From NCBI RefSeq assembly GCF_016908315.1, contig NZ_JAFBDQ010000009.1, forward strand, positions 62,001-126,000: a DNA stretch of 64,000 nt. The letters run 5' to 3'. Source of the DNA: Halanaerobacter jeridensis. Its GTDB lineage: Bacteria > Bacillota > Halanaerobiia > Halobacteroidales > Halobacteroidaceae. Positions 36,895 through 45,982 of this stretch are shown piece by piece. The notes below the pieces were generated by a model. The model was not told the DNA's origin and did not search any database. It worked only from the letters and a program-made list of their open reading frames with translations. Positions within the stretch are counted from its first letter, which is position 1, and each line of letters starts with the position of its first letter. Made by a program: the position numbers and the translations under genes.

Positions 36895-37489
36895 CTTGAC
36901 ACCTCTTTTCTCCGCAAATAATATAAATCGGATTCAATCCATCTAACATTTGATAATTTCCTACTTCTTTAGTTCTAGTCACTGCTAAATTACAAATTTC
37001 TACTTCATAATCTAATCTTGCTAACTCTGTGCGCGCAAGATCTAAGGTGTCTAAAGTAATTGCATTAATTACCACTCTACCACCCATAGCTAATTTCTTA
37101 TCAACGACAGCTAAAATCTCTTTGAGCTGACCACCACTGCCCCCAATCATCACTCGCTCAACTGGAGGTAATTCTTTTAGAACTGCCGGAGCAGTACCTG
37201 AAATTACTTCGACATTATCTATGCTAAACTTATCTATATTTTGCTGAATTAAATCGACACCCTCCGCATCACGCTCTATCGCATAAACTGTACCTGTTAC
37301 AGCTTTTAGAGCAGTTTCCACTGTTACAGAGCCTGTCCCTGCTCCAATATCGTAAACAGTACTATCTTTATTTAATCTCAACTTAGCAATAGTAACTGCT
37401 CTAACCTCTTCTTTAGTCATCGGAATCTGGCCTCTAATAAATTTATCATCAGGAATCCCCGGTGTTCGATACTGCCACTCACTCATCAT
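36881..37489 (-). CDS. cbiT: Cobalt-precorrin-6B C15-methyltransferase (decarboxylating)
   Basis: 202 residues. SAM-dependent methylation at C15 with loss of the C12 acetate carboxyl. N-terminal TPGIPDDKFIRGQIPMTKEEVRA, SAM motif VYDIGAGTGSVTVETAL and VIGGSGGQLKEIL-like glycine loop (RVMIGGSGGQLKEI) are present. Separate from CbiE, unlike the fused CobL of aerobes. It overlaps cbiE by 11 bp and cbiL by 14 bp. Confidence 0.95.
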   Translation of the reverse strand: MMSEWQYRTPGIPDDKFIRGQIPMTKEEVRAVTIAKLRLNKDSTVYDIGAGTGSVTVETALKAVTGTVYAIERDAEGVDLIQQNIDKFSIDNVEVISGTAPAVLKELPPVERVMIGGSGGQLKEILAVVDKKLAMGGRVVINAITLDTLDLARTELARLDYEVEICNLAVTRTKEVGNYQMLDGLNPIYIICGEKRCQDEAR

Positions 37490-38105
37490 AAATCACCATC
37501 ACCGAGAGACCGCCAAATTGCTTGCTACTTATTTTTTCAAGACTTCCTTGCACAACTCTTTCAGAGGGATAAGATAAATTTTCAGCTACCATCCCTTGCT
37601 TATCCAGCCCTTGCTCTAATAAATAATCAGCAATTTCCTGCGGAGGTAGTTGATTATCAGTAAAGAAGGCTACTTTGGATTCCGCTTGCACTAAGTTCAA
37701 TAACTGTTCTTTATTACCACTACCATGCAGACTAGTAATTTTAGCATCTTGCCAGACCATCTTAGCTTTGGCAAATCCTAACTGCATCGCACTAATCCCT
37801 GGAATCACCTCTAATTCTTCTTCAGTAAAATATCTCTTAAGATACTTTAATATACTATATAGTCCTGGATCGCCTGATACTAAAACTACTATCTGCTGAC
37901 TTTGATAATTATTTTTAATATAGTCTTTAACAGCTGTTAAATCAGAAGTAATCTTCATTGTTTCTTTATCCAATTCAGAAAACAGTTCTAAAGCTCTTCC
38001 CCCGCCAATTAAAATATCAGACTCTTCTACAATCCGTTTAGTAATTGGTAATAAATAATCCTGTGTCCCAGGGCCAATTCCGGCAATCTGAATTTTATTC
38101 ATCAC
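37479..38105 (-). CDS. cbiE: Cobalt-precorrin-7 C5-methyltransferase
   Basis: 208 residues. IQIAGIGPGTQDYLLPITKRIVEE, ILIGGGRALELFSEL, VVLVSGDPGLYSILKYL, IPGISAMQLGFAKAKMVWQDAKITSLHG and YPSERVVQGSLEKI identify the CbiE half of the CobL reaction. It partners functionally with cbiT next door. It overlaps cbiD by 11 bp. Confidence 0.95.
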   Translation of the reverse strand: MMNKIQIAGIGPGTQDYLLPITKRIVEESDILIGGGRALELFSELDKETMKITSDLTAVKDYIKNNYQSQQIVVLVSGDPGLYSILKYLKRYFTEEELEVIPGISAMQLGFAKAKMVWQDAKITSLHGSGNKEQLLNLVQAESKVAFFTDNQLPPQEIADYLLEQGLDKQGMVAENLSYPSERVVQGSLEKISSKQFGGLSVMVIYDE

Positions 38106-39186
38106 AATAGCTCCTTCCTATAATCCCTGCTTCCATTGCAAATAAACAACTTTCAACTACAAGCTCTCCCTCAACATAATCTTCGACCCTCGTAGTTACC
38201 CGCTGCGCTAAAAGATCAAAAACTTCCTCTAAACCTGCTGCTTTAATTATTGCTACTGTCTCTTCAGCCGTATTCGCAGCTAAAATCTGTTTAATTAACT
38301 CTTGACTGCCTCCTAATGAAGCGGTATACGCTGCTATTGTCTCTAACCTGGCATCAGCAATCTTACTGTGGGTAGCAAAAATACCTGCTGCTACTTTAAC
38401 TAACTTCCCTAAATGACCAATAATAGTTATTTTCTCTACTCCTTGTTCAGCACAATGGTTTAACATAAAGCCGACAAAATTACTCATTCTCACAATTTTT
38501 TCTGTTCTAAACCCCATTTTCTTGGCTCGGCGGATTCCATAATTACCAAAGACCAATACTAGTTCCTGTATCCCACTAGCTACTGCTTGGTCAATCTTTA
38601 AAGCTAAAGAATCTTTATAAGCTTGTTCAGACATCGGTTCAACAATGCCAGTGGTTCCTAAAATAGAAATACCACCTAAAATACCTAATTTAGAATTCAA
38701 GGTTTTCTCAGCTACCTCTACTCCCTTTGGTACTACAATAGTTACCTGCACGCCTACTTCTAGAGGCACAACTTGCTGTACTTCTTCTCTTATCATTTTC
38801 CGCGGAACAGGATTAATAGCAGCTTGCCCTACATCAACAGCTAATCCAGGCTTAGTCACCTGACCAACTCCTTCTCCCCCTCGGATTTCAATCCCTGACT
38901 CAATTTCTTTTACTTTAGCTATTATTTCTAGCCCATCTGTGACATCAGAGTCATCTCCACCATCTTTTATCACAGATGCTTGAGCATAATTAGCTGTTAA
39001 TTTAGGGTTTACTACTTCTAAATTTAACTCAATTTCGGCTGGAGTATCTATTGTTATCTTCTCTACACGCTGTTGAGTGACTAACATCTTAGCTGCTGCT
39101 TTCGCGGCCGCTGCTGATGAACTGCCAGTTGTATAACCACGCCTTAATTTTTTGCCGTTTTTCACCACATAGGAATTAAAAGCCAT
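38095..39186 (-). CDS. cbiD: Cobalt-precorrin-5B C1-methyltransferase
   Basis: 363 residues. N-terminal LRRGYTTGSSSAAAAKAA, KDGGDDSDVTDGLEI, GEGVGQVTKPGLAVDVGQAAINPVPRKMI, GILGGISILGTTGIVEPMSEQAYKDSL and GHLGKLVKVAAGIFATHSKIADAR are all CbiD signatures. CbiD is confined to the anaerobic (early cobalt) route, so it fixes the pathway type. Lies 25 bp after cbiC. Confidence 0.96.
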   Translation of the reverse strand: MAFNSYVVKNGKKLRRGYTTGSSSAAAAKAAAKMLVTQQRVEKITIDTPAEIELNLEVVNPKLTANYAQASVIKDGGDDSDVTDGLEIIAKVKEIESGIEIRGGEGVGQVTKPGLAVDVGQAAINPVPRKMIREEVQQVVPLEVGVQVTIVVPKGVEVAEKTLNSKLGILGGISILGTTGIVEPMSEQAYKDSLALKIDQAVASGIQELVLVFGNYGIRRAKKMGFRTEKIVRMSNFVGFMLNHCAEQGVEKITIIGHLGKLVKVAAGIFATHSKIADARLETIAAYTASLGGSQELIKQILAANTAEETVAIIKAAGLEEVFDLLAQRVTTRVEDYVEGELVVESCLFAMEAGIIGRSYCDE

Positions 39187-39210
39187 ATCCTTAACTCCCT
39201 TAACTATAGA

Positions 39211-39825
39211 TTACAGATAAAGTAAAGCATTCATTATAGATGCTGCTACTGCACTACCACCTTTTCTTCCCCGCAAAGTAATATAAGGCACATCAACCTT
39301 CTCTAATTCTAATTTCGATTCTTTAGCCCCTACAAAACCGACTGGAGTTCCAATAATCAAACCAGGATTAGCCTGCCCAGCATTAACTAACTTAATCAAT
39401 TCAAACAAAGCAGTCGGAGCATTCCCAATTACAAAAATTTTATTTTCTTGCTCCTGCACTGCTTTTCTCATACACATCATTGATCTTGTAATCCCTGCTT
39501 CTTTAGCCTCTTCTGCAATCTGTTCGTCACTAATAAAACAATTAATCGCCCCACCTAATTCATTTACTTTCCTACTATTAATTCCCGCCTTTAACATATT
39601 AACATCTGTTATAATATTACTTCCCTGTTCTAAAGACTTAAGACCAGATTCAATTGCTGTCTCAGAAACAATCACTGACTCAGCAATTTCAGGGTCTGCA
39701 GTCGCATGAACAACTCTCTTAATCACTTTTTCTTCTGCCGGTGAACAATCAAGTTCACCAAGTTCGTCTGCAATAATTGCCATACTTTTTCTTTCAATTT
39801 CCTGCGGGTCTTGTATGATTTCCAT
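39211..39825 (-). CDS. cbiC: Cobalt-precorrin-8 methylmutase
   Basis: 204 residues. Moves the C11 methyl to C12, giving cobyrinic acid. Seen: IERKSMAIIADELG, RVVHATADPEIAESV with the catalytic His, VNMLKAGINS, IGNAPTALFELIKLV, IIGTPVGFVGAKESK and YITLRGRKGGSAVAASIMNALLYL. A normal-length CobH/CbiC protein. It follows cbiX by 37 bp. Confidence 0.96.
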   Translation of the reverse strand: MEIIQDPQEIERKSMAIIADELGELDCSPAEEKVIKRVVHATADPEIAESVIVSETAIESGLKSLEQGSNIITDVNMLKAGINSRKVNELGGAINCFISDEQIAEEAKEAGITRSMMCMRKAVQEQENKIFVIGNAPTALFELIKLVNAGQANPGLIIGTPVGFVGAKESKLELEKVDVPYITLRGRKGGSAVAASIMNALLYL

Positions 39826-39862
39826 CTGAACTCCCCCTTCTATTTACTACTCTGCCTCTTAA

Positions 39863-40228
39863 TTACCCTAACTTTTGAATCCTATCTACTACAATCTCAG
39901 CAATCTTTTCATCAGCCCCAATATTTTGACCAAAATTAAACTGCACCTCTGGATATTCTGCTTCCAACTCTTCAATTAATTCAGGAATATCTTCTTGAAT
40001 ATGAATTCCAGGGAATAAGAATAACGGTACTATATTTATCTGCTCTACTCCCTGCTCCACTAACTCAGTTACACTCTGTTCTAAAGTCGGCTCTGCTAAC
40101 TCCATCGCTGCTCCTTTTACTAACTCATAATCAACCTTTTCTTTTACCATCTCTACGATTTGATCAAACACTTCAGCTGCTTCTTTGGCTCTACTGCCAT
40201 GTCCTAAAATAATAACTCCTGTTTTCAT
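39863..40228 (-). CDS. cbiX: Sirohydrochlorin cobaltochelatase, short CbiX
   Basis: About 121 residues, the short single-domain form that acts as a homodimer and is best known from archaea; most bacterial CbiX proteins are twice as long. The two metal-binding His are in ILGHGSRAKEAAEVF and PLFLFPGIHIQEDIPELI. It inserts cobalt into sirohydrochlorin. The ATG at 40228 follows AAGGAGTGAAGATT; a GTG at 40237 overlaps that site. It is the only chelatase in the window and sits beside the cobalt transporter genes. Confidence 0.92.
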   Translation of the reverse strand: MKTGVIILGHGSRAKEAAEVFDQIVEMVKEKVDYELVKGAAMELAEPTLEQSVTELVEQGVEQINIVPLFLFPGIHIQEDIPELIEELEAEYPEVQFNFGQNIGADEKIAEIVVDRIQKLG

Positions 40229-40240
40229 AATCTTCACTCC

Positions 40241-41071
40241 TTAATTTTTAATTAATTTTAATAACTCTTGCTTAGTTTTAGGATACTGATTAGGTTTCAC
40301 TACTCCTTGCTCTTGAAGTTGTTGATACAACTCTAAGACCAAAGGTTGCACTAAACTTACTTTTTCTAACAAAGATTTATTTTGAAAAACATCACTTGGT
40401 ATACCTGACGCAATTTTAGTGCCCTGATTCATAATATAAACATAATCAGCCCACTTATAAGCTAAATCAACATCATGAGTAGCCATAACTATTGTTATAC
40501 CATTTGCAGTCAACTCTTCTAAAAAAGAAATTATTTCTTCTGCCCCCTGGGGATCCAACCAAGCAGTTGGTTCATCAAAAATAATAACTTTTGGTTTCAT
40601 TGCTAAAACAGCAGCAATAGCAACCCGTTTTTTCTGACCATAACTCAATAAATGAGTTGGTTTTTCTTCCAATTCACTGATCCCTGTTACTTTCATTGCT
40701 TCTATAACTCTCTGCTTTACTTTCGCTTTAGATAAACCCAAATTTAAGGGGCCAAAAGATAATTCCTGATAAACACTAGCTGAAAATAATTGTTCATCGG
40801 GGTCTTGAAAAATAAGTCCTACTTTTTTTCTTAAATTAGTTAATGTCTGTTTATCATAACTAATCCTTTGCCCTTCAAAAAATACTGATCCTTGCTCTGG
40901 CTCTAAAATCCCATTAAAATGTAAAAAAAGAGTTGACTTTCCCGCTCCATTAGGCCCTAAAATGACTACTTTTTCTCCTTGGGGAATTGTTAGCGATAAA
41001 TCATCTAACCCCTTTGTACCATCGGGATAGTTAAAGCTAATATCTTTTGTTGCTAAGATTGCTTCTGTCAA
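40241..41071 (-). CDS. cbiO: Cobalt ECF transporter ATP-binding protein
   Basis: 276 residues. ABC ATPase with Walker A LGPNGAGKSTLF, Q-loop LIFQDPDEQLF, signature LLSYGQKKRVAIA, Walker B VIIFDEPTAWLDP and switch His in MATHDVDLA. It energises CbiMNQ cobalt import at the inner membrane. Its ATG directly abuts the cbiQ stop (1 bp). Confidence 0.95.
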   Translation of the reverse strand: MTEAILATKDISFNYPDGTKGLDDLSLTIPQGEKVVILGPNGAGKSTLFLHFNGILEPEQGSVFFEGQRISYDKQTLTNLRKKVGLIFQDPDEQLFSASVYQELSFGPLNLGLSKAKVKQRVIEAMKVTGISELEEKPTHLLSYGQKKRVAIAAVLAMKPKVIIFDEPTAWLDPQGAEEIISFLEELTANGITIVMATHDVDLAYKWADYVYIMNQGTKIASGIPSDVFQNKSLLEKVSLVQPLVLELYQQLQEQGVVKPNQYPKTKQELLKLIKN

Positions 41072-41848
41072 TTAAACCACCTCTACTAAAATTGAAAAAA
41101 TAACCAGCACTATTTCAGTAACAGCAATTATACTTAAATTCCGTTTAGATAAATGATGATCTCTTTCCAATACTTCAATTTTCCCTTTATAACCACGCGC
41201 TTTTAAAGCTAATGATAATTTTTTAGCTCGATAATAAGCCTTAACCAATAAATTAGAGCCTAGATACGCTAAGGAGGTGAAAGTATTCTTAATTGAAGAA
41301 TAACCTCCTCGCGATAACTGGGCAACCTTAATTTGATGAGCAGTATCTAATAAAATAAATAATAAACGATAGACCAAATTCATAAATTCAATAAACACAG
41401 CAGGTATCTTTAACTTTCTCAGCATAGAATTTATTTCTATCATTGGAGTAGTTAAAGCTAAAAAATACAGACAACAAACTGAAGCCGTAGTTCTAAATAA
41501 TAATTCAACAGCAGTTATCAAATTAGCGCTGCTAATTCCTAGCGTTAAACCCCAATAACTCATCTGCACAATAAAGTCATGCTTACTAGTAGTCACAGAA
41601 ATAATAATCGGAATTAACCCCATGATTATAAATGACAAAGGCACTAATAATAATTTTAAAAACACCAATTTAGGAATTTTAGCTTTTAAAACTAGTAATC
41701 CTGACATCACAAAAATAACTACAACCGAAACAATTATGGAATTACTAATTAAAGCAATTAATAATGTTGTTAACGAAAATATCATTTTTTCTACTGGATG
41801 AACAGAGCTCAATTGATTAGAATAAGCATACTGGTCAACAATTAACAA
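41072..41848 (-). CDS. cbiQ: Cobalt ECF transporter T component
   Basis: 258 residues with about five to six membrane helices. The coupling motif between helices is visible as AQLSRGGYSS and KKLSLALKARGYKG, the two Ala-Arg-Gly-type motifs that contact CbiO. It overlaps cbiN by 7 bp. Confidence 0.94.
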   Translation of the reverse strand: MLIVDQYAYSNQLSSVHPVEKMIFSLTTLLIALISNSIIVSVVVIFVMSGLLVLKAKIPKLVFLKLLLVPLSFIIMGLIPIIISVTTSKHDFIVQMSYWGLTLGISSANLITAVELLFRTTASVCCLYFLALTTPMIEINSMLRKLKIPAVFIEFMNLVYRLLFILLDTAHQIKVAQLSRGGYSSIKNTFTSLAYLGSNLLVKAYYRAKKLSLALKARGYKGKIEVLERDHHLSKRNLSIIAVTEIVLVIFSILVEVV

Positions 41849-42141
41849 TCTTTGTTTCGCTCCACTTTTTTACCTACAGCACGTTTATAACCAATATAAT
41901 ACCCTAACACTCCTGCTCCTAGTGCAGCCTGTAAAGCAAACAGCAGACTCTCAATTTCTCCACTCGGTGGTTTCCAAAGACTACTAAACCACGGCTTATA
42001 ATTTGAATTCATTTCTTGGATAACTCCTTCTGCTGCACCATCAGCTCCTGCAAAATCAGCATTAGATTTAATAATTAAAGGCAGAATTGTAATTATTAAA
42101 ATGGCTATTATAATCAGCATATTTTTTTTGCTTAAAGTCAT
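41842..42141 (-). CDS. cbiN: Cobalt transport accessory protein CbiN
   Basis: About 99 residues: helix (NMLIIIAILIITILPLII), an extracytoplasmic loop with FAGADGAAEGVIQEMNSNYKPWFSSLW, and a second helix near LQAALGAGVLGYYIGY. CbiN assists CbiM in metal loading. The ATG at 42141 has GGGAGGTAAAAAT before it; longer readings run back into cbiM without a site. Confidence 0.93.
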   Translation of the reverse strand: MTLSKKNMLIIIAILIITILPLIIKSNADFAGADGAAEGVIQEMNSNYKPWFSSLWKPPSGEIESLLFALQAALGAGVLGYYIGYKRAVGKKVERNKDC

Positions 42142-42145
42142 ATTT

Positions 42146-42883
42146 TTACCTCCCAATAATTGATAATTCTCGCAATTCATCTTTACTATAAGCACGCAGA
42201 AAATTAAATACTAGTACTGTTAATAATCCTTCTGTAATAGCTAATGGGATTTGGGTGATTGAAAAAACACTCATAAATTCAAGTAATGAATTTAAAAATC
42301 CACTTTGCCCTGGAAAAGCTAAAGATAACTGGGCTGCAGTTACTGTATAAGTGATTAAATTCCCTATAGCAGCACCTGAAAATACAGCTGCCCAAATAGG
42401 TAAACCTAACTTTTTAGCTAAGCTATAAATTCCATAAGCCACAAAAGCTCCTACGATAGCCATAGAAAAAACATTTGCTCCAAGAGTAGTTAATCCTCCA
42501 TGTGCCAATAAGAGAGCTTGAAAAATAAGTACAATAGTACCCAGTACCACCATTGGCCCTGGTCCAAATAAAATAGCCCCTAAACCAATTCCTGTTGGAT
42601 GTGAACAACTGCCAGTTATAGAAGGCAGTTTGAGAGAAGATAAAACAAAGACAAAAGCACCAGCTACTGCCAATAACATTTTTATTTCTATTCCCTTATC
42701 ATTTACTAACTCACGAATACGCCTAATTCCTAAAATCAAAAACGGCAGTGCTATTATCCACCACACTCCAGCCCACTCAATTGGTAAAAATCCTTCAGCA
42801 ATATGCATAGCATAAGCTCTAGATGAATAAAAGACTACTCCTATTAACAACAATAATCCTTGTAAGATATTTTTCCTTTTCAT
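42146..42883 (-). CDS. cbiM: Cobalt ECF transporter substrate-binding membrane protein
   Basis: 245 residues. After a short leader helix the mature N-terminus reads MHIAEGFLP, whose Met-His pair coordinates Co(II) in this family. GSCSHPTGIGLGAILFGP and LLLAHGGLTTLGANVFSMAIVG carry further conserved His. Seven or so membrane helices. ATG at 42883 follows TAGGAGGTTGGAAATA; it is adjacent to hemB (about 13 bp). Confidence 0.95.
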   Translation of the reverse strand: MKRKNILQGLLLLIGVVFYSSRAYAMHIAEGFLPIEWAGVWWIIALPFLILGIRRIRELVNDKGIEIKMLLAVAGAFVFVLSSLKLPSITGSCSHPTGIGLGAILFGPGPMVVLGTIVLIFQALLLAHGGLTTLGANVFSMAIVGAFVAYGIYSLAKKLGLPIWAAVFSGAAIGNLITYTVTAAQLSLAFPGQSGFLNSLLEFMSVFSITQIPLAITEGLLTVLVFNFLRAYSKDELRELSIIGR

Positions 42884-42896
42884 TATTTCCAACCTC

Positions 42897-43865
42897 CTAT
42901 TGTATTAATTTAGCTACTTTTTTGGCCCAATAAGTAATAATAATCTCAGCCCCAGCTCGTTTGATACTCAGCAATGACTCTAAAGCAGTTTCTTCTTCAT
43001 CAAGCCATCCTTCCTTAGCAGCTGCTTTAATCATTGCATATTCACCACTGACATTATAAGCAGCTAGCGGAGCATTGAATTGATCACTAGCTCGCCTAAT
43101 AATATCTAAATAAGGTAACGCTGGTTTAACCATTACAATATCTGCTCCTTCTTTTAAATCCAAACTAATTTCTCTCATAGCTTCTTCACTATTAGCTGGA
43201 TCCATTTGATAAGAACTGCGGTCACCTTCTTCTGGAGCAGAATGAGCTGCATCACGAAACGGGCCATAAAAACTAGACGCATATTTAGCAGAATAAGCCA
43301 TAATAGCTTTATCTTGATAGCCACTCTGATCTAACTTAGTCCTAATTGCTTGAATCCTGCCATCCATCATATCAGAAGGCGCTACCATATCTGCTCCAGC
43401 TTCAATATGTGATAAAGCAATTTTAGCTAAATTATCTAAAGTAGCATCATTTTGAACATAACCATCTTCAATAATCCCACAATGACCATGACTTGTATAT
43501 TGGCATAAGCAAACATCTGTAATTACTAATAATTCAGGAAACTCATCCTTAATCTTCCGACAAGCCTGCTGCACAATCCCATCTTTGGCCCACGCTCTAG
43601 AGCCTATTTCATCTTTGGACTTTGGAATTCCAAACAAAAGAACTCCTTCTATCCCTAAATCTACTAACTCAGCCACTTCTTCTAGCAGCAAATCTAAAGA
43701 AAAATGATAATTATCCGGCATCGAAGGGATCTCCTCTTTAACCTCTACTCCTGGCACTACAAATAAAGGATAAATTAAATCAGAAGTGCTTAATTCAGTT
43801 TCTCTAACTAAACTTCTAATAGATTTGTTTTTTCTCAATCTTCTCGGACGATGAGCCATTTTCAT
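42897..43865 (-). CDS. hemB: Porphobilinogen synthase
   Basis: 322 residues, normal length. Condenses two ALA molecules. RPRRLRKN at the N-terminus, the zinc-type Cys cluster [15 protein letters not shown], Schiff-base Lys residues in [18 protein letters not shown] and [11 protein letters not shown], and [12 protein letters not shown]. Cys ligands suggest a zinc-dependent enzyme. Placed between cbiM and hemA, it feeds the same cobamide run. Confidence 0.97.
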   Translation of the reverse strand: MKMAHRPRRLRKNKSIRSLVRETELSTSDLIYPLFVVPGVEVKEEIPSMPDNYHFSLDLLLEEVAELVDLGIEGVLLFGIPKSKDEIGSRAWAKDGIVQQACRKIKDEFPELLVITDVCLCQYTSHGHCGIIEDGYVQNDATLDNLAKIALSHIEAGADMVAPSDMMDGRIQAIRTKLDQSGYQDKAIMAYSAKYASSFYGPFRDAAHSAPEEGDRSSYQMDPANSEEAMREISLDLKEGADIVMVKPALPYLDIIRRASDQFNAPLAAYNVSGEYAMIKAAAKEGWLDEEETALESLLSIKRAGAEIIITYWAKKVAKLIQ

Positions 43866-43922
43866 AATATCACTTCCTCACTTTGAATTTATAAGTAATT
43901 AGCTTTTCCTGCCAACTATAAT

Positions 43923-45176
43923 TCAAGCAAATAATTCTTTTACCACTTCTAATTTTTGATTATTTTGTTTACAATTAGCTAGTTCTTTAATTCCTACTGT
44001 CGGATTATGCAAAACTTTATTGACTAATCGATTGGCTAAATCTGCTATCACTTCTTCAGAATCTTTATTCGAATCTGAAAGCTGAGCTAAAGCTCGATTT
44101 AGTTCTTGTTCTTTAATCTTTTCAGCTCGTGACCTCATCTTTTTTATAACAGGCACACACTGTTGATTATTTAACCATTCCTTGAATTCTATTACTTCCT
44201 CATTGATGATTTTTTGGACTTTATCTATTTCTTTTTCTCTTTCAGTTAAATTCTCTTCTATCACTTCCTTTAAATCATCTATATCATAAAGATGAACTCC
44301 TGGAATTTCATTAACTTCTGATTCCATATCTCTAGGCACCGCAATATCAATTAAAAATAGCGGGCCTCTCCTGCTTTCCATAGCCTCTTTGATCATATCA
44401 TAGTGAAGTACACAATGGGGAGCTGCCGTCGAACCTATAATTATATCTACCTTTTTAATCCAGTTATCTACTTCATCCCAAGTAATAGCTTTTCCATCAA
44501 ACTCTGCAGCTAATTCTTGACCATGCTGATAAGTACGATTAGCAACCATAACTCCTTTAACTCCATAATCAACTAAACTTTTTAATGTTAATTCACTCAT
44601 TTCACCTGCTCCTAAGATCAAAACTGTTTCTCCTGATAATTTACCAAAAATTTTACGAGCCAACTCTACAGCTACATAACTAATTGAAGCAGCATTTTGA
44701 TTGATTTTAGTTTCACTTCGTGCTCTTTTCCCTACTTTAAAAGCTTCTGGAAATAATTTATTCAAATACTTCTTAGTAGCCTTTTCTTGTTTAGCTTCTT
44801 TAAACGCATTCTTTAATTGCCCCAAAATTTGAGTTTCACCAATCACTAACGAATCTAAACCACTTGCCACTTGATATAAATGTTCCACAGCTTCAAAGCC
44901 ATAATAAGAATATATATATTCCTCTAAAAAATTAGTATTAAATCCTGAAAGCTGACCCAATTTTTCCAAAGCAAAATCTTGAGCATAACTTCTATCTTTA
45001 GCTACTAGATATAACTCAGTTCGATTACAAGTTGAAACTACCACTCCTTCGTCTAACTTATCAATAGATTTTATGGTTCTTAGCAAAGTTTCCCTCTCGG
45101 CAGTTGTTAGGGACATCTTTTCTCTAATTTCTAATGGAGTTTCTTTATGATTTACACCAATAACAGTTAATTCCAT
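43923..45176 (-). CDS. hemA: Glutamyl-tRNA reductase
   Basis: About 417 residues. First committed step of the C5 pathway, reducing Glu-tRNA to glutamate semialdehyde. Seen: GVNHKETPLEIREK, active Cys in VVSTCNRTELYLV, GLDSLVIGETQILGQLKNAF, NADPH motif LILGAGEMSELTLKSL, and the C-terminal dimer helix. The ATG at 45176 has GAGGTG at 6 nt. No hemE, hemG/Y or hemH follows, so the shared precursors lead to siro/corrinoid products only, as far as the window shows. Confidence 0.96.
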   Translation of the reverse strand: MELTVIGVNHKETPLEIREKMSLTTAERETLLRTIKSIDKLDEGVVVSTCNRTELYLVAKDRSYAQDFALEKLGQLSGFNTNFLEEYIYSYYGFEAVEHLYQVASGLDSLVIGETQILGQLKNAFKEAKQEKATKKYLNKLFPEAFKVGKRARSETKINQNAASISYVAVELARKIFGKLSGETVLILGAGEMSELTLKSLVDYGVKGVMVANRTYQHGQELAAEFDGKAITWDEVDNWIKKVDIIIGSTAAPHCVLHYDMIKEAMESRRGPLFLIDIAVPRDMESEVNEIPGVHLYDIDDLKEVIEENLTEREKEIDKVQKIINEEVIEFKEWLNNQQCVPVIKKMRSRAEKIKEQELNRALAQLSDSNKDSEEVIADLANRLVNKVLHNPTVGIKELANCKQNNQKLEVVKELFA

Positions 45177-45241
45177 CCATTTCACCTCAACTTTCTTTTC
45201 TAATATATTATGAATTGCTTACTACTATATACTAACTAAAT

Positions 45242-45982
45242 CTATTCTTGATTTTTTTCGAGTCTTCCAATCACATTAAGTGGTTGATTAACTATTTTCT
45301 TTAATCTATTTAAATTTCTTTCTTCAAGTGTTAGTAAAATCACAGTCGCTGGCCCCGCTGATTGTTCTAAGTTTAAATTTGTATCTAACAAATGCAAATT
45401 TAATTGATTACTATCTGCTATCAAATTAGCTTCATACAACATGCCTTTTGAGCCTACAGGAATAATTTCATTAATATAATCAACTTCTAATAATTTCAAT
45501 ATCAAATCTAAATCAACAATTTCATCCTGAGATTCTAAGACTTCTTTCCCAACTTTAGGAATACCAATAGATACAACAAGATCATTAGGTTTTGATGAAA
45601 ATAACTTTATTCTATTTCTATCTACTCTGCCAATTACAGTAATTCCTACTCCTGTTTGTACAGTAGCTATATTCTCTTCACTACTACCATTTAATAAATT
45701 ACTCATATCTAACTTTTTTAGTTCTTCCTTAATGCCAGTAATAATTTCTTCTCCCGTCGGGTTGAGCTCTACACTCAACGTATTAATTACTGTAATTGGA
45801 TTAGCTCCACTAGCTAAAACTTCTAATAAAGCAACTCTTGTTGTCAACTTGCCAACTAGTTTATTAGTTACCTTTATTTCATCTTGACTTTTCTGACCAA
45901 TCCCCCCTAAAGAATCACAGGCAATTACTAAAAATTGATCTGTGTTTAAGCTTATAATAGATATATCTCTATTAGTATCCAA
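45242..45982 (-). CDS. cblS: PurM-like protein, probable alpha-ribazole kinase CblS
   Basis: 246 residues. N-terminal FLVIACDSLGGIGQKSQDEIKV has the Asp/Gly nucleotide-binding region of AIR-synthase-like proteins, followed by TTRVALLEVLASGANPITVINTL. In Listeria and Geobacillus the pair CblT (transporter) and CblS (AIRS-like kinase) salvage alpha-ribazole. Here the gene overlaps a CblT-like transporter by 11 bp and leads the B12 operon, which is the basis for the name. The first 60 or so codons are repeated as a broken copy at 55518-55730. Confidence 0.8.
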   Translation of the reverse strand: MDTNRDISIISLNTDQFLVIACDSLGGIGQKSQDEIKVTNKLVGKLTTRVALLEVLASGANPITVINTLSVELNPTGEEIITGIKEELKKLDMSNLLNGSSEENIATVQTGVGITVIGRVDRNRIKLFSSKPNDLVVSIGIPKVGKEVLESQDEIVDLDLILKLLEVDYINEIIPVGSKGMLYEANLIADSNQLNLHLLDTNLNLEQSAGPATVILLTLEERNLNRLKKIVNQPLNVIGRLEKNQE